From contig CANPDU010000018.1 of assembly GCA_947573135.1 (NCBI GenBank), positions 1-61,052 of the forward strand: a stretch of 61,052 nucleotides of DNA, given 5' to 3'. A program made the position numbers and the translations under genes. This stretch comes from an uncultured Bacteroidales bacterium (GTDB taxonomy: Bacteria; Bacteroidota; Bacteroidia; Bacteroidales; Muribaculaceae). The notes below the pieces were generated by a model. The model saw only the letters and a list, made by a program, of their open reading frames with translations. It had not been told where the DNA came from and did not search any database. Positions within the stretch are counted from its first letter, which is position 1; each line of letters begins with the position of its first letter. This document shows positions 1 to 8,667 of this stretch, in pieces.

Positions 1-60
1 GCTCGAACCCTCGACCCACTGATTAAGAGTCAGTTGCTCTACCAACTGAGCTACGGAGTC
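1..60 (-). tRNA. tRNA-Lys (anticodon CTT), truncated by the window edge
   Basis: On the minus strand the 5' acceptor half (gactccg), D-arm (gctcagttggtagagc) and anticodon arm (ACTGA-CTCTTAA-TCAGT) are visible. The seven-base loop places CTT as the anticodon, so it reads AAG lysine codons. The T-arm begins but the 3' acceptor half lies beyond base 1. A promoter sits about 50 bp upstream at 110-139. Confidence 0.92.
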
Positions 61-109
61 ATTTGTCGCATATTAAGTTATCGCCGCTGCGATTGTCTCA
101 AATGCGGTG

Positions 110-139
110 CAAAGTTAGATGTTTTTTTTTACATGGCAA
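110..139 (-). promoter_or_regulatory. Promoter for tRNA-Lys
   Basis: Read on the minus strand there is TAACTTTG (117-110), an exact match to the Bacteroidales -7 consensus TAnnTTTG, and a TTG -33 element at 139-137 with a 19-bp spacer. The tRNA starts 50 bp downstream. The rest of 61-235 is AT-rich and shows no gene. Confidence 0.7.
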
Positions 140-235
140 ATTTTTTACAACGTTTTTTAGCCTAAAAATAGTCCATGTTCCACCAAATCCGAATAATCAG
201 CTGATCATCAAACAATGAACGCATCAAAAAAACTC

Positions 236-2392
236 CTAACGGCGATTGTTATGACGCCGCATGAACGAACGCCGTACAACACTGATGCGACGCCATATAT
301 TTCGCATCTTGCGCCAAAGAGGCGACGGCATTGAGGCAATATCGGTCGACAGCGGATCGACGAACGACGTGAGTGCCGGACCTTCTCCAAACTGCTCCGG
401 ATATACGATCAGCAGATTATTGCCGGCGAAATAGCGTTGTAGGAAAGTCGGAAGCTCGGCCATCGAGGACGTGTATGACACCGAGTTGGCTCTCGCGCCA
501 ATAATTACAAAGAGATCGTCATCAAGTATCTTATTTGAAAGCAATATATAATCATCATTCGTCTCAAGAGTGCTGAATTCACATCGTATCCCATAGTTCT
601 CGCGATATATTACTCCCCTGATCAACGGCTGAATATCTGCATTGCAACAGAAAATTATACGGCAACCGAGCTGACGGGTAAGACGGGCCAGACCTCTGAC
701 CCATCGGCTGAAACCTGTTTCAAACTGAGCGTGGGCAGGCACCCAGACAACGATGCGCGTAACAGTGTTGAGCGGTATAAACATCCGGTTGATGAGTATC
801 ATCTTGTTGGTCGAACGCAACAGTTTCTCTACTTTACTGCCAAAAAAGGTGTCGATCACACCTACACGGCGGTGCATACCGAGTATCACCTCTGTTATGT
901 CCCGTTCCTCGATCACATTGAGAACTCCGGTCACCGTGTTGAGATCAAAGCGTTCAAGGGTCTCAATCCCGACATCGGCCGAAGCAGCCGCCTTGCTGGC
1001 CATATCAAGCGACGCACGGGCCAGATTTTTTGCCGCATTCGTATTCTCATCGCGGACATGGAGAGCAAACATGCTGTGTCGGCCGCGGTCATTGCGCATC
1101 AGCACGGCGAGATCAACCAGTGGAGAGGCGCTTGCCGGATTGGCAACAGTGATCAGAGTGTTGTTCACTCTGGTCTGACGGATCACGCCGTCTTCTTCCT
1201 CGGCGGCAAGCAGACGCAATTTAAGCTTGGGCGCATTGGCGGCTGTGATGATAGGCGCGAGCGCACAGGTGACAAGTATAACGAGCACAGTGCTGTTAAG
1301 TATCCGGGTGTCAAGCATTCCGAGATTGTAACCAAGTGTAACTACGGCAAGTGCCACAGCCGTATGAGCAGCCGTAAGACCAAACATCACCCCTTCGCTG
1401 CTGTAGTCAAGCCTGTTTATACGGCAGACAATAAATGCAGGCAGCCACTTGCTGACTATTGCTACTGCAAGCATAATGCCGGCCACGGCGAGTGTCTCAC
1501 TGTTGGCGATCACGCGCACATTGATCATCATGCCGACACTTATAAGGAAATAAGGTATGAACAGCGCGTTTCCGACAAATTCGATTGATCCCATAAGTGA
1601 CGAGGCCGGCGGAACATATCGGTTTAGTAAAAGCCCGGCGAAGAACGCTCCAAGCACAGGTTCAAGGCCTATAAGTTGTGCTGTCCATGCAGCAAGGAAA
1701 ACCATGGCGAGTACAAATACATATTGCGTCACTTTGTCATTATGACTTTTGAAAAATCTGCGTGTGACGCGCGGATAGGCATATAGCAACACCAAGCACC
1801 ACACAACCATCTTGCCTATCAACATAGCTTGCGCCAGAAGATCGAACGCACCTTCACGCCTGACGTTGACAGTGGCGGCGAGTACAAGCAACGCTCCGAT
1901 GACTGCGATTATAGTGCCTACAATGGCTATAAGCACGGCCGGCGCTTTAGTGATACCGAAGCGTGCGACTACAGGATATGATATAAGCGTGTGTGAAGCA
2001 TACATGGCTCCGAGCAGCAATGACGTGATCCAGTCGAGGCCAAGCAGCCACACACTCGTCAGGACACCGAGCACAAGAGGTATAAGCAACGTCAGTAGTC
2101 CGAAAAGCAAGCCTTTGCGCATGTTGAGCCTCAGATGATACATATCTATCTCAAGTCCTGCGAGAAACATTAGATAGAGCAGTCCGACCTGACCGAAAAT
2201 CGCAAAACTCGAATCATTATCGAGTATATTGAATCCGTAGGGCCCGATAACCACACCGGCAACAATCATACCTATGATGTGCGGGATCTTCAGTTTATTG
2301 AGCAGTAAAGGCGTAAAAAGGATGATGACCAGTACGATAAAGAATATCTGCACAGGCTGTGTCACCAAAGGCACTGAGTTAAGAGTCACCAT
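236..2392 (-). CDS. CPA2-family cation:proton antiporter with C-terminal Usp-like region
   Basis: This 718-residue inner-membrane protein probably exchanges Na+ or K+ for H+. Residues about 10-390 hold about a dozen hydrophobic segments with Kef/NapA-type landmarks, such as the early GMIVAGVVIGPYGF and the GLLYLMFLAGLEID segment. Residues about 400-718 are soluble and resemble two universal-stress-protein-like domains (for example the stretch ending EVILGMHRR) rather than the RCK/TrkA-N domain of KefB/C, so control is probably nucleotide- or stress-linked; that is inference. It lies 24 bp downstream of asd and is probably co-transcribed with it. Ion specificity cannot be read from the sequence. 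Confidence 0.85.
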   Translation of the reverse strand: MVTLNSVPLVTQPVQIFFIVLVIILFTPLLLNKLKIPHIIGMIVAGVVIGPYGFNILDNDSSFAIFGQVGLLYLMFLAGLEIDMYHLRLNMRKGLLFGLLTLLIPLVLGVLTSVWLLGLDWITSLLLGAMYASHTLISYPVVARFGITKAPAVLIAIVGTIIAVIGALLVLAATVNVRREGAFDLLAQAMLIGKMVVWCLVLLYAYPRVTRRFFKSHNDKVTQYVFVLAMVFLAAWTAQLIGLEPVLGAFFAGLLLNRYVPPASSLMGSIEFVGNALFIPYFLISVGMMINVRVIANSETLAVAGIMLAVAIVSKWLPAFIVCRINRLDYSSEGVMFGLTAAHTAVALAVVTLGYNLGMLDTRILNSTVLVILVTCALAPIITAANAPKLKLRLLAAEEEDGVIRQTRVNNTLITVANPASASPLVDLAVLMRNDRGRHSMFALHVRDENTNAAKNLARASLDMASKAAASADVGIETLERFDLNTVTGVLNVIEERDITEVILGMHRRVGVIDTFFGSKVEKLLRSTNKMILINRMFIPLNTVTRIVVWVPAHAQFETGFSRWVRGLARLTRQLGCRIIFCCNADIQPLIRGVIYRENYGIRCEFSTLETNDDYILLSNKILDDDLFVIIGARANSVSYTSSMAELPTFLQRYFAGNNLLIVYPEQFGEGPALTSFVDPLSTDIASMPSPLWRKMRNIWRRISVVRRSFMRRHNNRR

Positions 2393-2416
2393 CTATGCTG
2401 TTTTCTGCCGTGTATG

Positions 2417-3433
2417 TTATTTTTTTAAGCGCCCCTTTTCAGACATATACAAGGCAATCTGCACAGCGTTGAGCGCCGCTCCTTTGCGGATCTGATCGCT
2501 AACCGCCCAAAATGCCAGTCCACGGTCATTGGCTAAGTCACGACGCACACGTCCGACATAGACCGGATCAAGATCTGCCGCGAAAAGCGGCATCGGATAT
2601 TTTTTTTCTGCCGGACTGTCGACAAGTTCCACCCCCGGAGCTTTCGCAAAAGCCTCGCGTGCGGCTTCGACACTTATCGGCTGCTCGGTCTCGACCCATA
2701 TAGCCTCACTGTGGGCGCGGAGTACAGGCACACGAACACAAGTAGCACTGACCTCGATATCGGGAGAATGCATGATCTTGCGTGTTTCAAAAAACATCTT
2801 CATCTCCTCTCTCGTATAATCATTATCCTGAAATACATCAATATGAGGGATTACATTATATGCAAGCTGATATGCAAACCTCTCCACTTTGGGTTCGTCG
2901 TCCTGCGAGATGGCCCGGGCCTGATCTTCGAGCTCTTTCATCGCTAAAGCTCCCGCGCCGCTGGCGGCCTGATAGGTTGCTACATGCACGCGCCTGATCC
3001 TCGACAGCCTGTCGATAGGAGCGAGAGCCACCACCATCTGAATGGTCGTGCAATTTGGATTAGCTATTATGCCGCGCGGTGCGTTGAGAGCATCATCACC
3101 ATTGACTTCAGGAACAACAAGCGGCACATCGTCACACATTCGGAACGCGCTTGAATTGTCGATCATAATGGCTCCATGACGTGTGATGGTCTCTGCATAA
3201 CGCTTCGACGTGTCACCTCCGGCCGAGACAAATGCAACATCAATGCCTTTGAAATCATCGTTATCGCAGAGTTCTCTTACCGCATAATCTTTATTCTTAA
3301 ACACATAGCTCTGTCCGGCACTGCGTGACGATCCGAAAAGTCTCAGATCGTCGACCGGAAAGTCAAGCTGCTCGAGAACCTTTATAAATTCTTGGCCGAC
3401 AGCTCCACTCGCACCGACTATTGCAACGTTCAT
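2417..3433 (-). CDS. asd: Aspartate-semialdehyde dehydrogenase
   Basis: The enzyme reduces aspartyl-4-phosphate to aspartate semialdehyde with NADPH, feeding lysine/diaminopimelate, threonine and methionine synthesis in the cytoplasm. The 338-residue length is normal for the bacterial family. The N-terminus carries the Rossmann motif VGASGAVGQ, the catalytic cysteine is in NPNCTT at about residue 128, and a YQAASGAG segment follows. It is the first gene of a pair with the antiporter at 236-2392. A -7 element (3480-3487) lies about 45 bp upstream. Confidence 0.95.
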   Translation of the reverse strand: MNVAIVGASGAVGQEFIKVLEQLDFPVDDLRLFGSSRSAGQSYVFKNKDYAVRELCDNDDFKGIDVAFVSAGGDTSKRYAETITRHGAIMIDNSSAFRMCDDVPLVVPEVNGDDALNAPRGIIANPNCTTIQMVVALAPIDRLSRIRRVHVATYQAASGAGALAMKELEDQARAISQDDEPKVERFAYQLAYNVIPHIDVFQDNDYTREEMKMFFETRKIMHSPDIEVSATCVRVPVLRAHSEAIWVETEQPISVEAAREAFAKAPGVELVDSPAEKKYPMPLFAADLDPVYVGRVRRDLANDRGLAFWAVSDQIRKGAALNAVQIALYMSEKGRLKK

Positions 3434-3479
3434 TCTTCCAAATAAATCTTAAAATATTAATGTTTACGTTATACAAGCG

Positions 3480-3487
3480 CAAAATTA
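3480..3487 (-). promoter_or_regulatory. Candidate -7 element for asd
   Basis: The minus strand reads TAATTTTG, matching TAnnTTTG. No convincing -33 TTG is seen at the usual distance, so this is a moderate call. Confidence 0.45.
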
Positions 3488-3564
3488 ATAAATTTAACCG
3501 AATTAAACGCCGCCATACAAAATTATATCACGGATACTGTTTATATGATGCAGTGTTCAGCAGA

Positions 3565-4347
3565 CTAGTCTATGCTTACACTGCCGCTCGACTCCTCGCT
3601 TATATGTCCCGACGTCTTTGCTGAACATCTGATATTGGCCGCCGAGCTCGATTTTGCGCTCTTAAGTTTGTCGGCCATTAGTTTGCGGGCATCGATCGAC
3701 GCAGCTGACGACGCTTCATACGACGCATACATCGTCACTCCCGACAGTCTGATGGTTGCGGCGCTCGAGGCGTCGGCATTGACAGTCATACACTTCAGTC
3801 CGGCAGCAGTGATATGTCCGGAACTGCTGCAATCGAGTTCAAGTTCCGAGGCTATTATGCCGTCCATATCTATTGAAGCTGACGACGAGGCGTCGGCGTC
3901 CACATCTGCAGCTTCGAGCCCTGCGATAACCACTTTGGCCGATGACGAGGCTTCTATTTCGAGATTGCCTGACTGTTTAAGACCTGAAGTTATCTCGACG
4001 CTCGACGATGACGAAGCGTCTATCGAACGCAACGTAGGAGCGCTGACTGCCAGAACGACATTACAGTCTCCGTTGATTGACACTCCGTCTTTAAATCGAG
4101 CCTTGAGTTCTCCGTTAGATACAGATATCTCAAGATAATCCGAAAGATTTTCGGGGCATGATACCGATATTTTAACAACATCCGATTGTGTAAATTCGAC
4201 AGCGATTGACGTTGCCACATCTATTGAGTTAAGCGTCGGTGCTGAGATATCATAAGATACGAGATTTGAGCTCGGTACAACTCCGGCCATACGGCACGAT
4301 GAACCGGTAAGTGCCAGTAAAATGATTGATGTAAGAATCGTTTTCAT
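3565..4347 (-). CDS. Head-GIN (DUF2807) domain lipoprotein
   Basis: A 260-residue exported protein of unknown function. The N-terminus has a hydrophobic signal with a lipobox-like end (LALTGSSC), so Cys18 is probably lipidated. From about residue 30 it reads as the head-GIN/DUF2807 beta-helix family: an opening strand with SIDVATSIAVEF, then repeated turns carrying the tripeptide-rich motif ASSSA/SSSA roughly every 20 residues (IDASSSSSVEI, IEASSSAKVVI, ADASSSASID, NADASSAATI, YEASSAASID). Such regularity fits a right-handed beta-solenoid whose serine ladder repeats each turn. The family is widespread in Bacteroidota and uncharacterised; a surface or periplasmic binding role is only a guess. 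Confidence 0.8.
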   Translation of the reverse strand: MKTILTSIILLALTGSSCRMAGVVPSSNLVSYDISAPTLNSIDVATSIAVEFTQSDVVKISVSCPENLSDYLEISVSNGELKARFKDGVSINGDCNVVLAVSAPTLRSIDASSSSSVEITSGLKQSGNLEIEASSSAKVVIAGLEAADVDADASSSASIDMDGIIASELELDCSSSGHITAAGLKCMTVNADASSAATIRLSGVTMYASYEASSAASIDARKLMADKLKSAKSSSAANIRCSAKTSGHISEESSGSVSID

Positions 4348-4489
4348 ATCATGAAAGTTTTTAACGTCTGTATTATAGACACGCTTACCCCCCGTTTTGT
4401 GACACTTTTAGCCCGTTATTTTTGACAATTAACATATCTTAAATCGGACTACCGGTCTTTTTTGCTAAAAAACGTGCCTCACATTCAGC

Positions 4490-4497
4490 TACCTTTG
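4490..4497 (+). promoter_or_regulatory. -7 element for the holin-like gene
   Basis: TACCTTTG matches TAnnTTTG exactly. It lies downstream of the longest possible ORF start (4462) and 28 bp before ATG 4525, which argues that translation starts at 4525. The nearest upstream TTTG (4461-4464) gives a 25-bp spacer, longer than usual. Confidence 0.5.
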
Positions 4498-4524
4498 CGC
4501 ATAATCCGTATAAAATTTACAGCT

Positions 4525-5025
4525 ATGATTCTACTGACATCCTTTTCTGACAAATTACGTGCAGTCACATCGCTTGCCGGCGCGGGGATCGCATCGTTTA
4601 TCATGCCGGTCTTACCCTACGGCACATTATGCACAGCTATGGTCATTGCCGATATCGTCTCCGCACGCATGCTTGCAGCCCGGGTCCGGAAGCGGACCGC
4701 CTGCAGGGACGGTAATGCCGCTAAATTTTCGTCACGGCGTTTTGGCACCATTATTGTCACTCTATCCAAAATCTATGGGTTGCTCCTGCTTTCGCATGGC
4801 GCCGATGAAGTCATCGTCGGACATGACAGCGGTTTCAGTCTGCTGCGTTTTTCCGCAGCGCTGGTCTGCTTCTGGCAGTTCTGGTCAATTCTCAAAAACG
4901 AAGCTTCGGCCAATGACGCACCCTGGGCTCGCATATCCCGCAAAATTCTTATAGATAAAACCGAACGCCACCTCGGCGTGGATCTCTCGGATCTTAAGAA
5001 AGATGATCTGAAAACAAAAACTTGA
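4525..5025 (+). CDS. Phage-holin-family-like small membrane protein
   Basis: A protein of 166 residues with about three hydrophobic segments (approximately residues 12-50, 70-85 and 100-125), a basic loop between the first two, and a charged tail (ILIDKTERHLGVDLSDL). This layout resembles the stand-alone phage holin family proteins common in Bacteroidales genomes; the assignment is by overall pattern. I chose ATG 4525 over the in-frame start at 4462 because the promoter -7 element lies between them. No lysin or phage genes flank it. It sits 46 bp from the tRNA-Gly gene, a typical integration landmark, so a phage relic is possible. Confidence 0.55.
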   Translation: MILLTSFSDKLRAVTSLAGAGIASFIMPVLPYGTLCTAMVIADIVSARMLAARVRKRTACRDGNAAKFSSRRFGTIIVTLSKIYGLLLLSHGADEVIVGHDSGFSLLRFSAALVCFWQFWSILKNEASANDAPWARISRKILIDKTERHLGVDLSDLKKDDLKTKT

Positions 5026-5071
5026 AACCGCAGCAGAACCAACCGCCTGATTTCAAGTCTTTACACTGTCG

Positions 5072-5144
5072 AGCGGTAGACGAGGCTCGAACTCGCGACC
5101 CTCAGCTTGGGAAGCTGATGCTCTACCAACTGAGCTACTACCGC
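5072..5144 (-). tRNA. tRNA-Gly (anticodon CCC)
   Basis: The acceptor halves gcggtag (5' end at 5144) and ctaccgc pair fully. The D-arm and T-arm (gcgagttcgagcctcgt) are intact, and the anticodon arm is TCAGC-TTCCCAA-GCTGA, placing CCC in the loop. It reads GGG codons. CCA is not encoded. A -7 motif TAACTTTG (5172-5165 on the minus strand) lies 21 bp upstream. Confidence 0.95.
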
Positions 5145-5164
5145 ATTTTCGTATGATTACACGA

Positions 5165-5172
5165 CAAAGTTA
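5165..5172 (-). promoter_or_regulatory. -7 element for tRNA-Gly
   Basis: The minus strand reads TAACTTTG, identical to the -7 element of the tRNA-Lys gene at the start of the window. No clear -33 TTG is present. Confidence 0.5.
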
Positions 5173-5251
5173 GCAATTTTTTCGATAACCCGGACTATTT
5201 TCGTCAATAAAATAAATTTGAAAAAGTTTTCTGATTTCGACGTCGGCAGTA

Positions 5252-5282
5252 TTGGTTTTCACAAAATAATAGCGTACTTTTG
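5252..5282 (+). promoter_or_regulatory. Promoter for ferritin
   Basis: TTG (5252-5254), a 20-bp spacer and TACTTTTG (5275-5282) match the Bacteroidales promoter consensus. The ferritin ATG is 50 bp downstream. Confidence 0.75.
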
Positions 5283-5332
5283 CATCAATAAATGATTAAT
5301 AATTTTGGATATTAAACAAATCCGTTAAAGTC

Positions 5333-5851
5333 ATGATCAACAGAAAAATTGAAGACGCTATCAATGCGCAGATCAATGCCGAGTTCTGGTCGGCTTATCT
5401 TTATCTCTCGATGGCAATGAAATTTGAGGCTGACGGCCGTTCAGGCATCGCCAACTGGTTCCGTATCCAGTTTAAGGAAGAGCAGGCTCACGCTGAGATT
5501 TTCATCAACTACCTCGTTCAACGCGGCGGACGCGTCACTCTAAAAGCTATCGATGCTGTTCCGACTGAATGGGAATCTCCCATAGCCGCATTTGAGGCCA
5601 CTCTTGCCCACGAGCAGAAAGTGACTTCACTTATCAATAACCTCTACGCTCTTGCTGAAGCTGAGCATGATTATGCCACACGCGGCAAACTCGACTGGTT
5701 CGTATCAGAGCAGGTTGAGGAAGAAGAAACAGCCCAGAACCTTATCGACAGACTGAAACTCATAGGTGACGACGGTCTCGCACTATATATGCTTGATCAG
5801 GAACTCGCACAGCGTGTCTACAATGTGCCCTCACCTCTCGCTCAGGCATAA
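5333..5851 (+). CDS. ftnA: Non-haem bacterial ferritin
   Basis: This cytoplasmic iron-storage protein assembles into a 24-subunit shell and oxidises Fe(II) at a di-iron centre. The 172-residue length fits the FtnA family. The ferroxidase ligands occur at the same numbers as in E. coli FtnA: Glu17 (INAEFWS), Glu50 and His53 (KEEQAHAE), Glu94 (AHEQKV) and Gln127 (VSEQVEEE). It has its own promoter at 5252-5282. The following lipoprotein gene starts 5 bp after its stop and may be read through from it, although the functions are unrelated. In an anaerobe it may also limit iron-driven oxidative damage. Confidence 0.95.
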   Translation: MINRKIEDAINAQINAEFWSAYLYLSMAMKFEADGRSGIANWFRIQFKEEQAHAEIFINYLVQRGGRVTLKAIDAVPTEWESPIAAFEATLAHEQKVTSLINNLYALAEAEHDYATRGKLDWFVSEQVEEEETAQNLIDRLKLIGDDGLALYMLDQELAQRVYNVPSPLAQA

Positions 5852-5855
5852 CGAC

Positions 5856-6935
5856 ATGAACAAAAACATCCTTTTACATGCGGTCGCAGCTATTGCAGCG
5901 ATCGCATGTGTTTTTTCGTCTTGCACCCGTCAGGGCAATATCAGCGTTGCGGCTTCCGATCCCGACATATTATATATGGGACGCATTCATTGGTCTGATT
6001 CGCTGACTGCCGATTTCAATTATCCCGGAGTCACGGCAATGCTCAATTTCAACGGCACCGGACTCGCAATGACGGCAAAACCCGGCAGCGGGCAATTCAT
6101 GGTTGAGATAGACCACGGCGACGCTTTTAAGATAAACTTCACCGACTCCGTGTCGACGATTGTTCTCGCCGACTCTCTACCGTGCGGCGAACACAGCGCC
6201 CGCATCGCTTACGCTATCGAAGGTCATGAGAAGCAGCCGTCAATACGCGGATTTGAAATTTTCGGACCTGACGCAAAGCTTCTCACGGCGCCACAACGCC
6301 CTGATCTTAAAATTGAGTTTATCGGCAACTCAATTACCTGCGGCTACGGCACTGAGGCCGACAGCGGACAGGTACATTTCAGCTACGACAATGAAAATCA
6401 CACCCTGTCCTATGCTTATCTCACAGCAAGGGCGCTTGACGCCGATTTCAATGTCGTTGCTAAATCCGGCATCGGGGTTTACCGCAGCTATGGTGGCCCT
6501 CGCGAAGGCACACCCGGCAACAGAATGCCCGACCTATACGACCGCACACTATTCTATACTCCCGATTACGAATGGGATCATAATTCTTTCAGACCTGATA
6601 TCATATGTATAAATCTCGGCACAAACGACACATCGCTTGAACTCTTCGAGCCCGAGTTGTTTGAAGCGAAGTATAACGAGTTTCTCGACCATCTTCGCGA
6701 GATTCAGCCTCAGGCAAAGATCGTCATCCTCAACGGGCCTATGCTGAACGGCAAGTGGCTTGAGATCGTCCGGACATCGCTCGACCGCGTTGCTGAAGGT
6801 CGTGACGGGGTATACAGGTTTGACTTTTCTCCATGCACAGGCGAGCTCGGTTATGGCGCTGATTTCCATCCGTCGCGCGCGCAGGCAGTACAAATGGCTC
6901 AGGAACTTATCCCATACCTGCAGTCGATTCTCTGA
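5856..6935 (+). CDS. SGNH/GDSL-family esterase lipoprotein (CE2-like)
   Basis: A 359-residue exported hydrolase, probably an acetyl esterase on plant or mucosal glycans. The start at 5856 gives a clean lipoprotein signal (MNKNILLHAV ... VFSSC) with Cys at about residue 22; the longer in-frame start at 5766 lies inside ferritin. The N-terminal third is a beta-rich region. SGNH blocks follow: GNSITCGYG (nucleophile Ser), INLGTNDT (block III Asn) and ADFHPSRAQA (block V Asp/His). The two-part layout resembles carbohydrate esterase family 2, in which a jelly roll precedes the catalytic domain. The substrate is not shown by the sequence. Confidence 0.8.
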   Translation: MNKNILLHAVAAIAAIACVFSSCTRQGNISVAASDPDILYMGRIHWSDSLTADFNYPGVTAMLNFNGTGLAMTAKPGSGQFMVEIDHGDAFKINFTDSVSTIVLADSLPCGEHSARIAYAIEGHEKQPSIRGFEIFGPDAKLLTAPQRPDLKIEFIGNSITCGYGTEADSGQVHFSYDNENHTLSYAYLTARALDADFNVVAKSGIGVYRSYGGPREGTPGNRMPDLYDRTLFYTPDYEWDHNSFRPDIICINLGTNDTSLELFEPELFEAKYNEFLDHLREIQPQAKIVILNGPMLNGKWLEIVRTSLDRVAEGRDGVYRFDFSPCTGELGYGADFHPSRAQAVQMAQELIPYLQSIL

Positions 6936-6968
6936 TTCTTCAAAGCGGCCCGCATTAGCATAATTAAG

Positions 6969-7005
6969 CAAAATGATCGTCAGAATTAAATCTAACGATC
7001 ATTTT
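6969..7005 (+). terminator. Hairpin terminator after the esterase gene
   Basis: A perfect 12-bp stem (caaaatgatcgt at 6969-6980 and its complement at 6994-7005) has a 13-nt loop and is followed by a T-rich stretch. It ends the ferritin-esterase unit. Confidence 0.75.
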
Positions 7006-7017
7006 GTTTGTCATATG

Positions 7018-7049
7018 TTTGTATGTCTCGACATTTTGCCTTACATTTG
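7018..7049 (+). promoter_or_regulatory. Promoter for the secreted protein at 7101
   Basis: TTTG (7018-7021), a 20-bp spacer and TACATTTG (7042-7049) match the Bacteroidales consensus. The ATG is 51 bp downstream. Confidence 0.75.
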
Positions 7050-7100
7050 CGTCAAAATATAAACATGCAATAGTTCATATAATAAAATAAAATTAAGATT

Positions 7101-8588
7101 ATGAAACATCTTTACTTCTCACTCCTTCTCCTTTTGGCCGTATGCGTTGAAAATGTCAACGCACAAGACCCTGTTGACCCACGAACTGTAATTCCGACTG
7201 GTGACTGGGAGGTTCTCGGTGATGGCACATACTACGAGGACGTATTTTTTATGGATTATCATTGGGAGAAAGGCGCTTCCTGGACAGTAACCGTCGAGGA
7301 AAGTGTCGAACAGCCGGGATGGTACCGTTTCATCGCCTACGGCGATGCTTGTCCTAAAGCTATTATCGAGCCTACATTCGGCGAACCTGATAACGAAAGC
7401 TATATGTATATCAATGCAACAGATCCAGATAAGGCATTTATTCCTATCTGTTCTTTTGGCAACAAGTTTAATATCTGCAGCTACGTGCTCGAGAATGACT
7501 TTGACCCATCAAAATATCTGACTGTCAATGATGGCGTCATTTCCGGCAGCGAAGGATGTATAGTGTACCAGCTTATAGGAGCCGGCGACAGATGGAAACC
7601 GTGTAATTTCTTTGAAAACTTTAAGCTCGTGTTGCCCGAGAGCGAGTGGAAAGATTACCGTTTCAAGATTAAAGCCGAAAAATCATGTTCAGAAGACAAC
7701 ATCTTCAAATATGAGATCACCAATGTCGGCCCCGACCTCAAATCGTTCAAAGCATATGTAAAACCCGGTTACTTTTCAGGCACTGAAGCCGAAATATCTG
7801 AAGCATATGCCAATGGTGAAAACGTCGCAGAAGGCAAAAACACATGCACCGCAACCGCACGCGGACGTTACTCTCTCATTGTTATAGGCTGTAACGAGGC
7901 CGGCGAAGCGTCCTCTGCCAACTCAACCTACTTCTATGTGATGGACGATGAGGCCGATCAATGGGAATCCGTCGGAACAGCTGTCTATTACGAAGACGTA
8001 CTCGGGTCACTCTATCCAGATATGACCACCGAGAAACTTAATGTCGAAGTGGAGGTCAATAAGAACCGTCCCGGATATTATCGTCTCGTCGAACCATACA
8101 AAGAGCATCCTTATTTCCTGTATTATATCAAAATGTATCGTCCTCACGAAAACCACAAGCACTATCTCTATGTGAATGCCGAAGATCCGAAAGCCGTATA
8201 TATCGAGGATTCTCCTGCCGGCGTAAATCTCGGCTATGGTGATGCAAGCATCCTGTCTATGGCTTATGTCAATCTCTGCAATGGCATGTCAAAAGAAGAG
8301 ATCAGCGCACTGAATCTTTTCGGTGAGCTCAGCGGACGTGAAATCACCTTCCCCGACAACAGTCTTGTACTCGTCGAGCGTCTCTATAAAGAAGGCATGT
8401 TAGTGACTGCGGAGGCTCCTATGTTCCGCATAACCCTCCCCGAGAGCGCAGGCATCGACGACATAACTGTCGACAATGATGCTCCGGCTGAATATTTCAA
8501 CCTTCAGGGTGTCCGTGTTGACAATCCGTCGAACGGTGTATTTATCCGCCGTCAGGGTACAAAGACCGAAAAGGTCATCATCAAATAA
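7101..8588 (+). CDS. Secreted protein with internal duplication and C-terminal sorting-like tail
   Basis: I do not recognise a named family. The 495-residue protein starts with a signal peptide (to about NVNAQ, residue 21). Two related segments are visible, about residues 36-175 and 287-445. Each opens with W-E-x-x-G then YYEDV, continues with PG-W/Y-YR-F/L, and contains Y-I/V-NA-x-DP before a VYI/AFI strand. A fibronectin-like linker lies between them (about 185-280). The last 40 residues start GIDDI and contain FNLQGVRVDN and a basic KVIIK end, the kind of C-terminal module seen on many secreted Muribaculaceae-type proteins. A surface glycan- or protein-binding role is possible. The gene has its own promoter and a terminator at 8611-8647. 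Confidence 0.65.
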   Translation: MKHLYFSLLLLLAVCVENVNAQDPVDPRTVIPTGDWEVLGDGTYYEDVFFMDYHWEKGASWTVTVEESVEQPGWYRFIAYGDACPKAIIEPTFGEPDNESYMYINATDPDKAFIPICSFGNKFNICSYVLENDFDPSKYLTVNDGVISGSEGCIVYQLIGAGDRWKPCNFFENFKLVLPESEWKDYRFKIKAEKSCSEDNIFKYEITNVGPDLKSFKAYVKPGYFSGTEAEISEAYANGENVAEGKNTCTATARGRYSLIVIGCNEAGEASSANSTYFYVMDDEADQWESVGTAVYYEDVLGSLYPDMTTEKLNVEVEVNKNRPGYYRLVEPYKEHPYFLYYIKMYRPHENHKHYLYVNAEDPKAVYIEDSPAGVNLGYGDASILSMAYVNLCNGMSKEEISALNLFGELSGREITFPDNSLVLVERLYKEGMLVTAEAPMFRITLPESAGIDDITVDNDAPAEYFNLQGVRVDNPSNGVFIRRQGTKTEKVIIK

Positions 8589-8610
8589 AATTCATCTTAC
8601 AACACTACAC

Positions 8611-8647
8611 AACAAAAGCGGCGCCCGATCAAGGCGCCGCTTTTGTT
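8611..8647. terminator. Bidirectional terminator
   Basis: A perfect 15-bp stem (8611-8625 with 8633-8647) has a 7-nt loop, with an A-run on one side and a T-run on the other. It serves both the plus-strand gene ending at 8588 and asnS ending at 8668 on the minus strand. Confidence 0.9.
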
Positions 8648-8667
8648 GTCTTTAAATATTACAGTGA

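Noticed and set aside
731-1588. A 285-codon open frame on the plus strand
   Set aside because: It is antisense to the antiporter and has a His/Cys-rich, non-protein-like composition.
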